IMG/VR virus record: IMGVR_UViG_3300042945_001784
Location: 1-64,000 of that record
From: a virus
Length of the DNA stretch: 64,000 bases
Direction: 5' to 3' (one strand)
This document shows, piece after piece, positions 38,329 to 47,044 of the stretch (position 1 is its first letter; each line of letters opens with the position of its first letter). Both the position numbers and the translations under genes were made by a program. The notes beneath the pieces were generated by a model that was given only the letters and a program-made list of their open reading frames with translations, ran no database searches and was not told where the DNA came from.

Positions 38329-38447
38329 GTGCAGGTGTCTGCCCCGTAAATTAAAGATACGAAGAAAAACGGTGGACCTCTGGGCACTCCTGTCAAGTCC
38401 CGCTACGCTGGTTCCGTCGTCTTCTCCCTGATCCGCAATAAAACAAC

Positions 38448-41063
38448 GTGACGACCGCTACTCCAGAACCCAAGCCCCCTCATAAGCATCTGTCTCCAGG
38501 GCAGATCAATCTTGATCTGATTCCTGCGGATTTTCCCCTTACTCCGTTGCAAGGGAAGAAAGCTTATCTTCCGGGCTGGACTAGCGATCCAAAAACAATT
38601 GGTGAAATCCGTAAAGAATTAGAAGAGGGACGTGCAACTGGGGTTGGTCTCCTTTGTGGACAATGGAGTAATGACCTTGCTCTGATCTTTGTTGATGTGG
38701 ATGGGGAAGATGCAATCCCCGTCATCGAAGAGCTAGGTGGTGGTCCAATTAATGAGATTTTTCCTCCCACACTGACGATTACCAGTGGGAAACCGGGGAA
38801 GTTTCGTATGTTGTTCCGGGTACCGCCAGAGCGTATCCAACAACTACCCGATAAAGCCACTATCAAAGTTGATAAGGCGCCATGGGAAATCCTTTGGAGG
38901 TCTCGGCAAGGTGCATTGATGGGTGCACACCCTGATACTGCTGGTTATTCCACAACACCACACGGTGGTTTTGAGTATGCCAAGCGGTTACCAGAAATGC
39001 CAGAGTGGCTCTATGAAGCCATTGCTCGGGCTTATCCCAGCAGCCGCTACCGAAAACGTACTTCTCCTGTTGGTGCTGTTGTAACTCAGAGCATTACTCT
39101 TAATTACGACACAGATTCCAAATACCATCAGGAAACTGTTGTTGCAGAAGCACTTGAGTACCTCTCTGCACTATCAGAAGAACGGGCTGATGACTACGAA
39201 GAATGGCTTGCTGTTGGCATGTCTCTTCATCAGATTGATGAGTGCTTACTGGAAGCATGGATTGAATGGTCTTCTCAGTCCGATCAATTTGAAGATGGTG
39301 CCTGTGAACGTAAGTGGTCTAGCTTTGAACGTCTTCCTGGTGGTCCAAACCCTGAGGGTGCCAGGGGTCTGAAGACGCTTCGGGCTAAAGCAAAAGAAGA
39401 TGGTTACATTGATATGGGAGGATTTGTTGTTCCTTCCATTGATACCATCAAAAAACGTGCTGCCATGGATAACGATGGCACCGTTGAACACGATGAAAGC
39501 AATCTATTTGCTGAGTTGTTTGGTGGCATTGAGCTGCCAGAAGACCTTTTTGGTGATGACGGTGAACTAGAACTGGTACGGATTCCTGGTCAACCGTCTC
39601 TCCCCAGTGGTAAAAAGCAGAAGGGAGCAACGCGTAACCCACCTGCTTCTGAGATTGCCAATTTTATCTCGCCAATGTTTAACAAAAATGGTTGGCGATA
39701 CGACCCTAGATTTGATAGGTTTATGAAGTATGACCGCCAACGCGGTGTATGGAATGAGCAAGATCATACGAAGGATTTTAAGCATGAGGTCCAGTTTGTC
39801 CTCGGAAACACTTCTCTCCCTGGCGGGTACACTTCTCATCTCGTTAATGATGTGTGTGCTCTGCTGGAGGGGCACCTCACCGAATACCAGTGGAATGACG
39901 ATCCCTCCCGTCTTGCATTCCGTAACGGTGTCTACGATCTGGACACCAAAGAATTTTTAGAACACACTCCAGATCACTTCATTATCTGGGGTCTTGATAT
40001 TGATTACATCCCAGAAGCTGATCCCGGTCCCATTACCGAGTGGCTTTATCGCACTCAATATGGTGATGAGGCCAGGGTTAATGTGCTGCGGGCATGGCTC
40101 CGTGCTTGTTTGGTGGGGCGCGGTAATGAAATTCAACGTTTCTTTGAAGTAATTGGTCCAGGTGGTCGAGGTAAATCCACCTTTGCCAACCTCTGCTGCG
40201 CTCTGGTTGGTAGTGGGAACTACGCTAGCACCACCCTCAACCAGTTGGAGCAAAGCCGCTTTGAGCTGTCCTCCATCAAGGGCAAGCGCCTGACACTGAT
40301 CAATGACTCGGAGCGGTATGGTGGTTCTGCTCAGACCTTCAAGGCACTGACCGGTGGTGACTCCCTTCGTTATGAAGAAAAGCTCAAGCCCATCGGTGAA
40401 CCGTTTGTGTACACCGGCATGGTCATGGTAGTAGCTAATGAACCTATTCAGACCACCGATAACACCAGTGGTTTAAGCCGCCGTCGCTTAACAATTGAGT
40501 TCAATAGGCCCTTATATGACCGCAATAGTGAAGCCAAAGACATGATCAAGATTGAACATGGTCGGGTTTCAGGTCTTTGGAAGGACTATCTGCCAGGTCT
40601 TGTGAACTGGGTGCTGGAGATGGATGAACAAACCATGCGTCAGTACCTGCTAGATACTAATGAAATGGTGCCAGCACTGCGCCGTGTTCGTAATAACATC
40701 CTGCTTAACAGCAATAACCTAATTGAATGGCTGCAATCAGAAGTGGTTCAGGCTGATCACGTTACTGCTGTTGGTAAAAAAATTCCAAACGGCAATAAAG
40801 AAACCAATGAACGGTATGTCAACAGTAATTATCACCTGTATCCCAGTTACTGTGAATACTGTGATGCCACAGGATCTAAAGCTGTAGGTCAGAAACGATT
40901 TATTAACCTGCTGCTTGATTGCTGCAAAAACCAACTGGGATTGGATGACGTGCGGACCTTTAGCAAAGGTGGTAAACCCTTTGTCAAAGGACTTGCTATC
41001 CGTAACTCTGATCAGAAATTTAAAGATCTACCGACTATTCTTCCTGAAGGCAAAGAGGATTAA
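38448..41063 (+). CDS. Primase-polymerase fused to SF3 (D5-type) helicase
   Basis: 871 residues, GTG start. The N-terminal AEP prim-pol domain has GVGLLCGQW and FVDVDG (about 81-85, DxD metal site). A PriCT-like linker (PGGPNPEGARGLKTLRAKA) follows. The C-terminal D5/SF3 helicase has Walker A GPGGRGKST (about 569), LTLINDSERY (Walker B area) and VVANEPIQTTDN (sensor). This is the phage's combined primer synthesis and unwinding enzyme and probably works with the PolA at 22307. Confidence 0.9.
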   Translation: MTTATPEPKPPHKHLSPGQINLDLIPADFPLTPLQGKKAYLPGWTSDPKTIGEIRKELEEGRATGVGLLCGQWSNDLALIFVDVDGEDAIPVIEELGGGPINEIFPPTLTITSGKPGKFRMLFRVPPERIQQLPDKATIKVDKAPWEILWRSRQGALMGAHPDTAGYSTTPHGGFEYAKRLPEMPEWLYEAIARAYPSSRYRKRTSPVGAVVTQSITLNYDTDSKYHQETVVAEALEYLSALSEERADDYEEWLAVGMSLHQIDECLLEAWIEWSSQSDQFEDGACERKWSSFERLPGGPNPEGARGLKTLRAKAKEDGYIDMGGFVVPSIDTIKKRAAMDNDGTVEHDESNLFAELFGGIELPEDLFGDDGELELVRIPGQPSLPSGKKQKGATRNPPASEIANFISPMFNKNGWRYDPRFDRFMKYDRQRGVWNEQDHTKDFKHEVQFVLGNTSLPGGYTSHLVNDVCALLEGHLTEYQWNDDPSRLAFRNGVYDLDTKEFLEHTPDHFIIWGLDIDYIPEADPGPITEWLYRTQYGDEARVNVLRAWLRACLVGRGNEIQRFFEVIGPGGRGKSTFANLCCALVGSGNYASTTLNQLEQSRFELSSIKGKRLTLINDSERYGGSAQTFKALTGGDSLRYEEKLKPIGEPFVYTGMVMVVANEPIQTTDNTSGLSRRRLTIEFNRPLYDRNSEAKDMIKIEHGRVSGLWKDYLPGLVNWVLEMDEQTMRQYLLDTNEMVPALRRVRNNILLNSNNLIEWLQSEVVQADHVTAVGKKIPNGNKETNERYVNSNYHLYPSYCEYCDATGSKAVGQKRFINLLLDCCKNQLGLDDVRTFSKGGKPFVKGLAIRNSDQKFKDLPTILPEGKED

Positions 41064-41215
41064 TCCTTTTTGCACTTACAGGTGTCGCACTTCTTACACC
41101 AGGTTTTGTCGCCAGGAATGACTTCGGTTCCGTAATCGAAGTCATCATAATCTGGTTGGTTGCGGAGCCAACGTGCAAACTCCTCAATGTATTTCTTGAT
41201 GAGTTGTGTTGGCAT
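41060..41215 (-). CDS. Small Cys-rich protein (51 aa)
   Basis: Read directly: minus ATG 41215, MPTQLIKKYIEEFARWLRNQ, ending in a metal-binding CKKCDTCKCKKD. The stop overlaps the stop of the primase gene on the other strand. It is the last gene of a minus operon starting at 42428. Confidence 0.55.
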   Translation of the reverse strand: MPTQLIKKYIEEFARWLRNQPDYDDFDYGTEVIPGDKTWCKKCDTCKCKKD

Positions 41216-41217
41216 GA

Positions 41218-41541
41218 TCAAAGAAAACTGGGTAGTTGAGGTCCTTTGGGACCGGTAGGTCTAGGAGGCATCAACGGTTTAAAACCACGCTCCATTAATT
41301 GATCCATGTAAGGAGAATCAATATGGGGAGTTTTAAGGATCGCATTAGGCGGAGAGTAGCGAATTGTACGAGACACTAAAGGACCACCTTGTTCTTGTTC
41401 ATATTCCTGACGTACTCCTAAATCTGGAATACCTTCACCGGCTTGGCTGTAGTCTTGCATACCACTAACGTACTGCTGCAAAAAACCAATGGTGTTTTTG
41501 TCCCCACCTAATTTCGTGGGGAAATCACTGTCCATCATCAT
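41218..41541 (-). CDS. Virion-like protein (107 aa)
   Basis: MMMDSDFPTKLGGDKNTIGF... with a Pro/Gly-rich end (PPRPTGPKGPQLPSFL). It lies 2 nt from both neighbours in a minus operon. Structural by composition and setting. Confidence 0.5.
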   Translation of the reverse strand: MMMDSDFPTKLGGDKNTIGFLQQYVSGMQDYSQAGEGIPDLGVRQEYEQEQGGPLVSRTIRYSPPNAILKTPHIDSPYMDQLMERGFKPLMPPRPTGPKGPQLPSFL

Positions 41542-41543
41542 GA

Positions 41544-42428
41544 TTAGATCAGCCCCAGGCGGAAGGCACGGGTCAGGTTCTGTGCTCGCTCACTTGCACT
41601 AGCGCCTGCTGTCGTTGCTTTGTCAGCTTGAGCAGCAGTTGCTTCTTGCTGTGCTGCTTGAGCTGCTAACGGGTTCAAGGTTTCCATGGTTGGACCCATC
41701 TCACCTTGAGCACGGGTACCAAAATCACCCATCTGGTACTCCTCTACCGGAGCAAACGTAGCTGCATAACCCTTGGTATCTGGGAATGTTGCAGCCAGTA
41801 ACGGGTTAAAGGCACCAATAGCACCACCAGCTTGAGCCATTGGAGTCTTGCCGTACTTCTCCATCCAGATCTTCATGCCAAGATCTTCTGCTTCTTCTTG
41901 CTTCTTCTGATTGATCAGGTTTTGGTACTGCGCCATCTGCGACTTGTACTCATCACCTTGTGAATAATCAACAGTACCAGCAGGAGTTAATCCTTTAACA
42001 ATCGCAGTAGGTTGGACAGTTCCAGCTGGAATCGTTGTTGGCTTTTCAGGTACAACAAACGGTTCTGTTTTGCTGCCTGGAGGCATTACACGGCCAAGAA
42101 GAGATTGATCTGCTTCAATTGCGTCTAACTCTTGAGCATTTGCACCACGAGCAAGTTTGTTAAATAAATTTCCAGCCTGCTGTAAACCATATTGCAAACC
42201 AGTTTCAGGTCGCCCTGGAACACCAGCTAAACCTGCTAACTGTTTCATACCATATTCCAAACCACTTTGTTGATTGCGGTCAGGACGAACACCCAACAAA
42301 CTCAATCCATATTCATAACCAGTCTGCGGCTGATTGGCTGCAGCAAGAGCAGCAGAATAATCTTTATATAGTTTTCCATCATCACCTTTATAGTAAGTTT
42401 TACCACTGCGTTTAACGTACTGGCCCAC
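41544..42428 (-). CDS. Virion-like repeat protein (294 aa)
   Basis: GTG start, MGQYVKRSGKTYYKGDDGKL. Three imperfect repeats GYEYGLSLLG, GLEYGMKQLAG and GLQYGLQQAGN (residues about 37-95) are followed by a Pro/Gln-rich linker and an Ala-rich helical end (AAQAAQQEATAAQADKAT). This arrangement suits an internal or tail-linked virion protein. A GGA Shine-Dalgarno-like site lies upstream. Confidence 0.5.
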   Translation of the reverse strand: MGQYVKRSGKTYYKGDDGKLYKDYSAALAAANQPQTGYEYGLSLLGVRPDRNQQSGLEYGMKQLAGLAGVPGRPETGLQYGLQQAGNLFNKLARGANAQELDAIEADQSLLGRVMPPGSKTEPFVVPEKPTTIPAGTVQPTAIVKGLTPAGTVDYSQGDEYKSQMAQYQNLINQKKQEEAEDLGMKIWMEKYGKTPMAQAGGAIGAFNPLLAATFPDTKGYAATFAPVEEYQMGDFGTRAQGEMGPTMETLNPLAAQAAQQEATAAQADKATTAGASASERAQNLTRAFRLGLI

Positions 42429-42482
42429 GGCAATAAAGAAATCCTTTCTTACAATAGTAACACCGGGACACAGGATCTATCA

Positions 42483-42671
42483 ATGCAAATTATTCAAACC
42501 TTTCCAAAGGGTACGACTATTGAATTAGGTGAAGATTCTCATGGCAATCAAGTTCATCGTGTCTGTACTGCTGGTGGCTCAATGTGTCGTTTTGTTGAAC
42601 CTTATCATTGTGCGTTAGTCTATGCAGAACAATTTGAAGAGTGGTATTCACATAGGCCAGAACAACCGTAA
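42483..42671 (+). CDS. Hypothetical protein (62 aa)
   Basis: MQIIQTFPKGTTIELGEDSH... has two Cys residues and a Trp/Glu end. Divergent from the 42428 gene. Confidence 0.5.
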   Translation: MQIIQTFPKGTTIELGEDSHGNQVHRVCTAGGSMCRFVEPYHCALVYAEQFEEWYSHRPEQP

Positions 42672-42753
42672 TTTTTGCTGACATTGAAATTAGGGAGAAC
42701 AACTGTACTGTTTCTAGATCCTCCAGATCCGCTGCCGCCAGGGGCTTCTCTGG

Positions 42754-42876
42754 AGCTGTTCTGCGAACGGACGTTTTCATGTGTTATTTCCGGTATTTAC
42801 TACGGGATGAGTTTTTAGCTGTTCTCAAGTGTCCGTCATAAGGACGCGTACTTGGAACGGACGCATTAGAACAGCT
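42754..42876. repeat. Inverted and direct repeats in a gene-free stretch
   Basis: AGCTGTTCT occurs at 42754 and 42817 and inverted (AGAACAGCT) at 42868. GAACGGACG occurs at 42765 and 42855, and partial inverted copies lie at about 42831 and 42931. 42817-42876 can fold into a long interrupted hairpin (AGCTGTTCT/AGAACAGCT, CAAGT/ACTTG, GTCC/GGAC). Such iteron-like arrays are common at origins or operators. Apart from the promoter at 42951, the gap 42672-43006 holds nothing else I can name. Confidence 0.45.
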
Positions 42877-42950
42877 AGCTACTACTCTCTAAGAATATTT
42901 AGGGTTTTAAGAGCAAAAGCATCCGTTCGTTTGGCAATCTTTAAAACCCC

Positions 42951-42979
42951 TTGACTCGCAAGGGATCTGACCCTATCCT
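42951..42979 (+). promoter_or_regulatory. Sigma70-type promoter
   Basis: TTGACT, 17 nt, TATCCT, ending 27 nt before GTG 43007. One of the best promoter matches in the window. Confidence 0.55.
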
Positions 42980-43006
42980 AAAGGTGTCCCTAAAACCTCC
43001 CCTACT

Positions 43007-43513
43007 GTGGATTACCTGCAGTTTTTTAGAGATGAGTACCTAACAGAACAAGACCTCGTTGCTTTTGCTACTACTCTCAAGCTGTGTCAAGATGGAATCG
43101 GATTGAGTCCGTGTTGGTGCCTGAAAAAACTGGACCACCCTGGCCTGAAACACTTCTCTACGTCCCACCGATTCAGGCCACAGTTCAAGGGACGGGATGC
43201 CCGAGTGCTGGCGATGGCCCTTGTGAATCAGTTCATGCCAGAGGAGGGAGCGGTCGTTGTGCGGCGGCACATCTGCAAATCACAGCACTGCATCAACCCG
43301 TCCCACTACTACTTCGGCACACTGAAGGATGTGAAGCTGGAGCACGCCAAAAGAAAAGGAGTTGACATCAGCCCAGTGGTGGTGACAGAAATACGGTCTA
43401 AGCGTGAGTCTGATAAGACCACGTGGACGTATCAGAAGCTGGGCAAGTTCTACAAACTCCCCTACCATGTCATCAGACGCATCTGCACGGAGAACGCTTA
43501 CGCCAATGGCTGA
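43007..43513 (+). CDS. HNH-type endonuclease/DNA-binding protein
   Basis: GTG start. RRHICKSQHCINPSHYYFGT is the zinc-binding half of an HNH nuclease (C...CxNPxH...GT). After LEHAKRKG a helix-turn-helix follows (WTYQKLGKFYKLPYHVIRRI). 168 residues. The gene is followed by a second, related protein. Could be a homing endonuclease or a regulator derived from one. Confidence 0.7.
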   Translation: MDYLQFFRDEYLTEQDLVAFATTLKLCQDGIGLSPCWCLKKLDHPGLKHFSTSHRFRPQFKGRDARVLAMALVNQFMPEEGAVVVRRHICKSQHCINPSHYYFGTLKDVKLEHAKRKGVDISPVVVTEIRSKRESDKTTWTYQKLGKFYKLPYHVIRRICTENAYANG

Positions 43514-44117
43514 CCTTGATGGCATCCTTAGTCAAAACCTGGATTCAATCCTGAAGCCAGATAACAAGTTTGAAAACCAGGTCAAGAAGATCCATCAGGA
43601 GACCGCTAACAAGTACTGCCTATGGCACCGCAACGGAGAGCCCACCCATTGGAACAACTTTGGACTCATGGGAGAATGCCGAGATTGCTTAGCAGAGATC
43701 CAGAGGGGGCGCTGCACTGTTGATGTTTGTAACTTTGAACTGGATACCTACTGGACTGTTCGTAACTTTTGGTTAAAGGTAGACATCAAAGGACCAGATG
43801 AGTGCTGGCCGTGGATGGGAGCAACGCGCCGTAACAACCAAGAGACCGTTGCATACATGCCAAGCCCTTTCCATTCCGCTAAAACACAGTCTGCCTCCAG
43901 GGTTGCATTCTGGTTATCCCGTGGCTACACAGGGAAATATCGTGTGTTCCACCAAGAAGGTTGTGATGTTCTGTGCTGTAACCCCTTACATCTGCGTATA
44001 AAGGAGTTAGCATCAGTACCTGAACCAACTGAAATCACAACCATAAATCTGAGCTATGGCAACATCTTTGACCGAGCAAAAACCAATGCAGAAGCGGAGT
44101 CAAGTACTCCCGAGTAA
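43506..44117 (+). CDS. HNH-like protein, second copy (203 aa)
   Basis: ATG 43506 overlaps the upstream stop by 8 nt. FWLKVDIKGPDECWPWMGA and the later SASRVAFWLSRGYTGKYRVF and CCNPLHL match the usual layout of phage HNH endonucleases, but the central His pair is altered (VFHQEGCDV). An N-terminal zinc-like CLWHRNG...CRDC precedes it. Activity uncertain. Confidence 0.6.
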   Translation: MADLDGILSQNLDSILKPDNKFENQVKKIHQETANKYCLWHRNGEPTHWNNFGLMGECRDCLAEIQRGRCTVDVCNFELDTYWTVRNFWLKVDIKGPDECWPWMGATRRNNQETVAYMPSPFHSAKTQSASRVAFWLSRGYTGKYRVFHQEGCDVLCCNPLHLRIKELASVPEPTEITTINLSYGNIFDRAKTNAEAESSTPE

Positions 44118-44397
44118 TTTCCACCAAGAAGAAAAGCAGTACGCAGGCTTCATCACCATTGGTGGAGAAGCACATGTCACTGCTTGGTTTGAAACCAAGG
44201 AGGAAGCTGAGTTGGAGTTGCGTTGTCTGGAGAAATCCCTAAGCTATGAACTGATTGAAACAGTGGAGATGGAAGGGATGTATCCAGAACGCGCTAGAAT
44301 CATTGAAGAATTGTATCAAGCCAGTGGCCGTACCAACGGTTTATACACAGGCTTAAACATGTCTGATGTCAAGATTTCTAGCAACGCTGCCAGTTAA
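44056..44397 (+). CDS. Hypothetical protein (113 aa)
   Basis: MATSLTEQKPMQKRSQVLPS..., with a beta-alpha part (GEAHVTAWFETKEEAELELR). Overlaps its neighbours by 62 and 32 nt; ATG 44086 is an alternative start. Confidence 0.5.
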   Translation: MATSLTEQKPMQKRSQVLPSNFHQEEKQYAGFITIGGEAHVTAWFETKEEAELELRCLEKSLSYELIETVEMEGMYPERARIIEELYQASGRTNGLYTGLNMSDVKISSNAAS

Positions 44398-45043
44398 CCT
44401 GGGTTTTGTTAACTTAGGAACAGTCGAATCCTATCCAACTGGAGGCACAGGTCCTACTGCTTATGGTCCTACATCGTACTACGGCAGTGATCCATTGCCT
44501 CCACGCTTGGGAGATTCTATTAATAACCCTGTTAATTTGGGGAATCTCACGGCTATATATCGCACGATAAACATTTCTAATTCTCACGGTGGATTAAGTC
44601 GGCAACAAAGTACATTTTATTCTTTCAACTTAATTACATCACGATCTATTAAAGTTACTCAAAACTATAGTCAGTTTGCTACTACACAGCAGACTAATCG
44701 TAATACTCTGATATCTTTTTATAAAGTAGAAGATGGCAATCATCGTCGTGAATTGCCTATTAATGATCAGGGTTATGTTGTTGAAGAAGCATCAGTAGAA
44801 AATGGTGACCAAGAAAATCCAAATGTATGGTCAGACTATCCACCAGTACAACTTTCTAAAGGAACGTATATCTTTCTAATTACCAATGATATTCGTTATC
44901 TAGAAACAACTTACTCTATTTCTCTAGAAGCTTTTATTTCAGATTGGAGATTTGTTGCAGAATTTGTTGAAGAATCATTAGATTTTGGTACTGTAACACA
45001 ACCTGTGCAAGCAACTTTGGACTTTGGATCGGTTACAAGTTGA
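44366..45043 (+). CDS. Beta-rich virion-like protein (225 aa)
   Basis: MSRFLATLPVNLGFVNLGTV..., Gly/Pro/Tyr-rich N-terminus then a beta-sandwich (STFYSFNLITSRSIKVTQNY...GTYIFLITNDIRYLETTYSI) like the PPC-type domains on secreted or tail proteins. It ends in two LDFGxVT motifs. Probably structural. Confidence 0.5.
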   Translation: MSRFLATLPVNLGFVNLGTVESYPTGGTGPTAYGPTSYYGSDPLPPRLGDSINNPVNLGNLTAIYRTINISNSHGGLSRQQSTFYSFNLITSRSIKVTQNYSQFATTQQTNRNTLISFYKVEDGNHRRELPINDQGYVVEEASVENGDQENPNVWSDYPPVQLSKGTYIFLITNDIRYLETTYSISLEAFISDWRFVAEFVEESLDFGTVTQPVQATLDFGSVTS

Positions 45044-45088
45044 TTGTCCTGAGGAATCTGCTAATCTAAATACAGTTACCTAGGTATC

Positions 45089-45292
45089 ATGAAGACAGTT
45101 ACCCTCAAAGAATTTGAGAATAACTTTGATGTTTTCATGGATGACATTATTGAAAATGGTCGTCACTATAAAATTACCTATGGTGACAACAAAGCTGTCA
45201 TGATGATTCCTTATGCTGAATATGAACTACTTCTAGATACTTATAAAGATTGGGTAGAAGAAACTAAAGATTCTATAGAAGAAACTTTTTAA
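45089..45292 (+). CDS. Phd/YefM-like antitoxin-type protein
   Basis: MKTVTLKEFENNFDVFMDDI...HYKITYGDNKAVMMIPYAEYE has the fold pattern of Phd/YefM antitoxins (67 residues). No toxin gene follows; the next gene is on the opposite strand. It may neutralise a host toxin or act as a small repressor. Confidence 0.6.
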   Translation: MKTVTLKEFENNFDVFMDDIIENGRHYKITYGDNKAVMMIPYAEYELLLDTYKDWVEETKDSIEETF

Positions 45293-45735
45293 TTATCTCC
45301 TGTTCTATCGTAGTATGTAGGACTATTAAATTTATTGCTAATATATCTTGGCTCTGATCTCTTAATAGCTTCATTATAAACTTCTCTACTATCCTCGTTT
45401 TTATTTTCTTCTTTCTCTTCGGAAGTTTTAAACATTCCGCTTGTTTTTGCAGCTTGAACCAAACCAGATAAATCGTAGGGCTCTTCAACTTTACCCGGTT
45501 GAATAGTCCTGCCAGCATTTGTTACCATCGGGCTATACGTTGGTGTACGTCCATAAGATGCCATTGTTCGATTAACCATATCTTGATATGTGCTTCTTTC
45601 TTGTAAAGCTCTTTGACCGTAGTACCCAGCTATATCTCCTAGTTTTGTCAAGTATTCAGGAGACGCCCACTCCCGGACTATGACTGGATCTGGATTTTTA
45701 ATAGTCGTTGTGGTTGTAGGAGCACGTGAGCCCAT
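45289..45735 (-). CDS. Virion-like protein (148 aa)
   Basis: MGSRAPTTTTTIKNPDPVIV..., Tyr/Pro/Thr-rich and polar. It overlaps the Phd-like gene by 4 nt, convergent. Composition suggests a late protein. Confidence 0.5.
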   Translation of the reverse strand: MGSRAPTTTTTIKNPDPVIVREWASPEYLTKLGDIAGYYGQRALQERSTYQDMVNRTMASYGRTPTYSPMVTNAGRTIQPGKVEEPYDLSGLVQAAKTSGMFKTSEEKEENKNEDSREVYNEAIKRSEPRYISNKFNSPTYYDRTGDN

Positions 45736-45795
45736 TGCAAACTTTTACTTCAGCTTGACTTCTATACTTACTCTATCGGCAATAAACCTGTAAGC

Positions 45796-46134
45796 ATGGG
45801 GCACCAGCTGAAAACCTGCAATGACCAGGGCAAAGATCAAGATCAGCTCAGCGTAGGTAATGGGTCGTTTCATAGGTACAGTCCTTTTACTGAGGATTTT
45901 AAAGAGTTGCTCAAGGCAATGTCCACTAAGACGATGTTATCACTAATGTCAACCCAACAGAAAAACTTTGCAAACTCTTTATGGGAAGCTTCTAACTTTG
46001 GTGGTAGGCCCAAGCCAGGAGACCTAAAGCACGTGGAACCTAAACGAGATTACTATGAGTTAGTTCTGATGATGGAACATCAACGACAGTGGGAGGAGAA
46101 GCAGCGTTATTGCAGGCAGGCAAAAAGTTGTTAA
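45796..46134 (+). CDS. Hypothetical protein (112 aa)
   Basis: ATG 45796 (MGHQLKTCNDQGKDQDQ). The stretch from about residue 30 (FTEDFKELLKAMSTKTMLSL) is helical and looks most like a real protein, so the start could be later. Confidence 0.45.
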   Translation: MGHQLKTCNDQGKDQDQLSVGNGSFHRYSPFTEDFKELLKAMSTKTMLSLMSTQQKNFANSLWEASNFGGRPKPGDLKHVEPKRDYYELVLMMEHQRQWEEKQRYCRQAKSC

Positions 46135-46158
46135 GCTGTAGCAAAACAACCTTTATAA

Positions 46159-46731
46159 ATGAGCTATCGCTTTGCCGACCTTGATATTGATCTTGTAACT
46201 ACAGACAACTATAAAGAAATCTTGAAACCTTCTTTAGCGGAACAGGTAACACCTTTTATGCCGCCAGAAGGAAGTTTTGAAACAGCAGATCTTAAACGAT
46301 ATTTGGAACTGGTTAAGAGCTATGAGGTAAATACGACTGATCTAATTCACGGCTTATCACTGGCTGATCAAATCAGGATTACATTCAGTGATATGAAACC
46401 GGCAACAATCTGTGAAAAGTTTCCCGACATTGACTTGGCAACAAAACGGCGATATCGTTGTGTAGCTGAATATCTTATACGCCAGCAGGAGTTAGCTAAA
46501 CTCAAAGACGAGAATGGCAAACTCATTAAGAAACTAGGCAACATGGGAAAGATGGTTGTCATCTATGAACCATTGCCTAAAATCTGCAAAACCCTACAAC
46601 AAACCGGACTCGGACAATTTATTAAAGATGAGCGACAGGCGGCAAAGGTTAATCAACGGTCTCCTCTCAACAGCCAAAACTGGTGGGGAGAAGAAGATGG
46701 CACAACTTGTGATCGAGAGGATCTGTGCTGA
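46159..46731 (+). CDS. Hypothetical protein (190 aa)
   Basis: MSYRFADLDIDLVTTDNYKE..., helical with a coiled-coil-like QQELAKLKDENGKLIKKLGN. The last third overlaps the next gene by 104 nt and is less protein-like. Confidence 0.5.
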   Translation: MSYRFADLDIDLVTTDNYKEILKPSLAEQVTPFMPPEGSFETADLKRYLELVKSYEVNTTDLIHGLSLADQIRITFSDMKPATICEKFPDIDLATKRRYRCVAEYLIRQQELAKLKDENGKLIKKLGNMGKMVVIYEPLPKICKTLQQTGLGQFIKDERQAAKVNQRSPLNSQNWWGEEDGTTCDREDLC

Positions 46732-47044
46732 TATGTGTGACTTCTATGAGAAGTTTTACGCTAATGAAGGTCCCGGCGCCATGGTGTATGTGCCTGGCAC
46801 AAAAAACCCAGAGGACTCAATGTTCTATCTGACAGTTCCAGCATTGATTCAGGCTCAGTCTGATTTTCGCTCCAGAGAAATGGAAGGTCCTGCTGAAATC
46901 ATGCAAAAAGCTATTGCCCGTGCAGAAGCTGTTGATCCAGCAAAAGAAGGTGTCTTCATTCTTCAAGATGCAAAACAAATGTCACTGATCTGTTACAAAC
47001 GCGATCAACCATTGCCGTTTGCAGAGCTGCCAGAAGATGCATAG
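46628..47044 (+). CDS. Hypothetical protein (138 aa)
   Basis: ATG 46628 (MSDRRQRLINGLLSTAKTGG). Contains ICADMCDFYEKFYANEGPG and an acidic C-terminus. No family recognised. The 104 nt overlap with the previous gene is unusually long for this genome. Confidence 0.55.
   Translation: MSDRRQRLINGLLSTAKTGGEKKMAQLVIERICADMCDFYEKFYANEGPGAMVYVPGTKNPEDSMFYLTVPALIQAQSDFRSREMEGPAEIMQKAIARAEAVDPAKEGVFILQDAKQMSLICYKRDQPLPFAELPEDA

Noticed and set aside
42517-42780. Minus-strand frame of 87 codons near the repeat region
   Set aside because: It overlaps the 42483 gene antisense, has no leader or family resemblance, and ends in low-quality sequence.
45089-45292. Complete toxin-antitoxin pair
   Set aside because: Only a Phd-like antitoxin-type protein is present; no toxin-like gene adjoins it, and the AbrB-like gene at 35032 is also alone.
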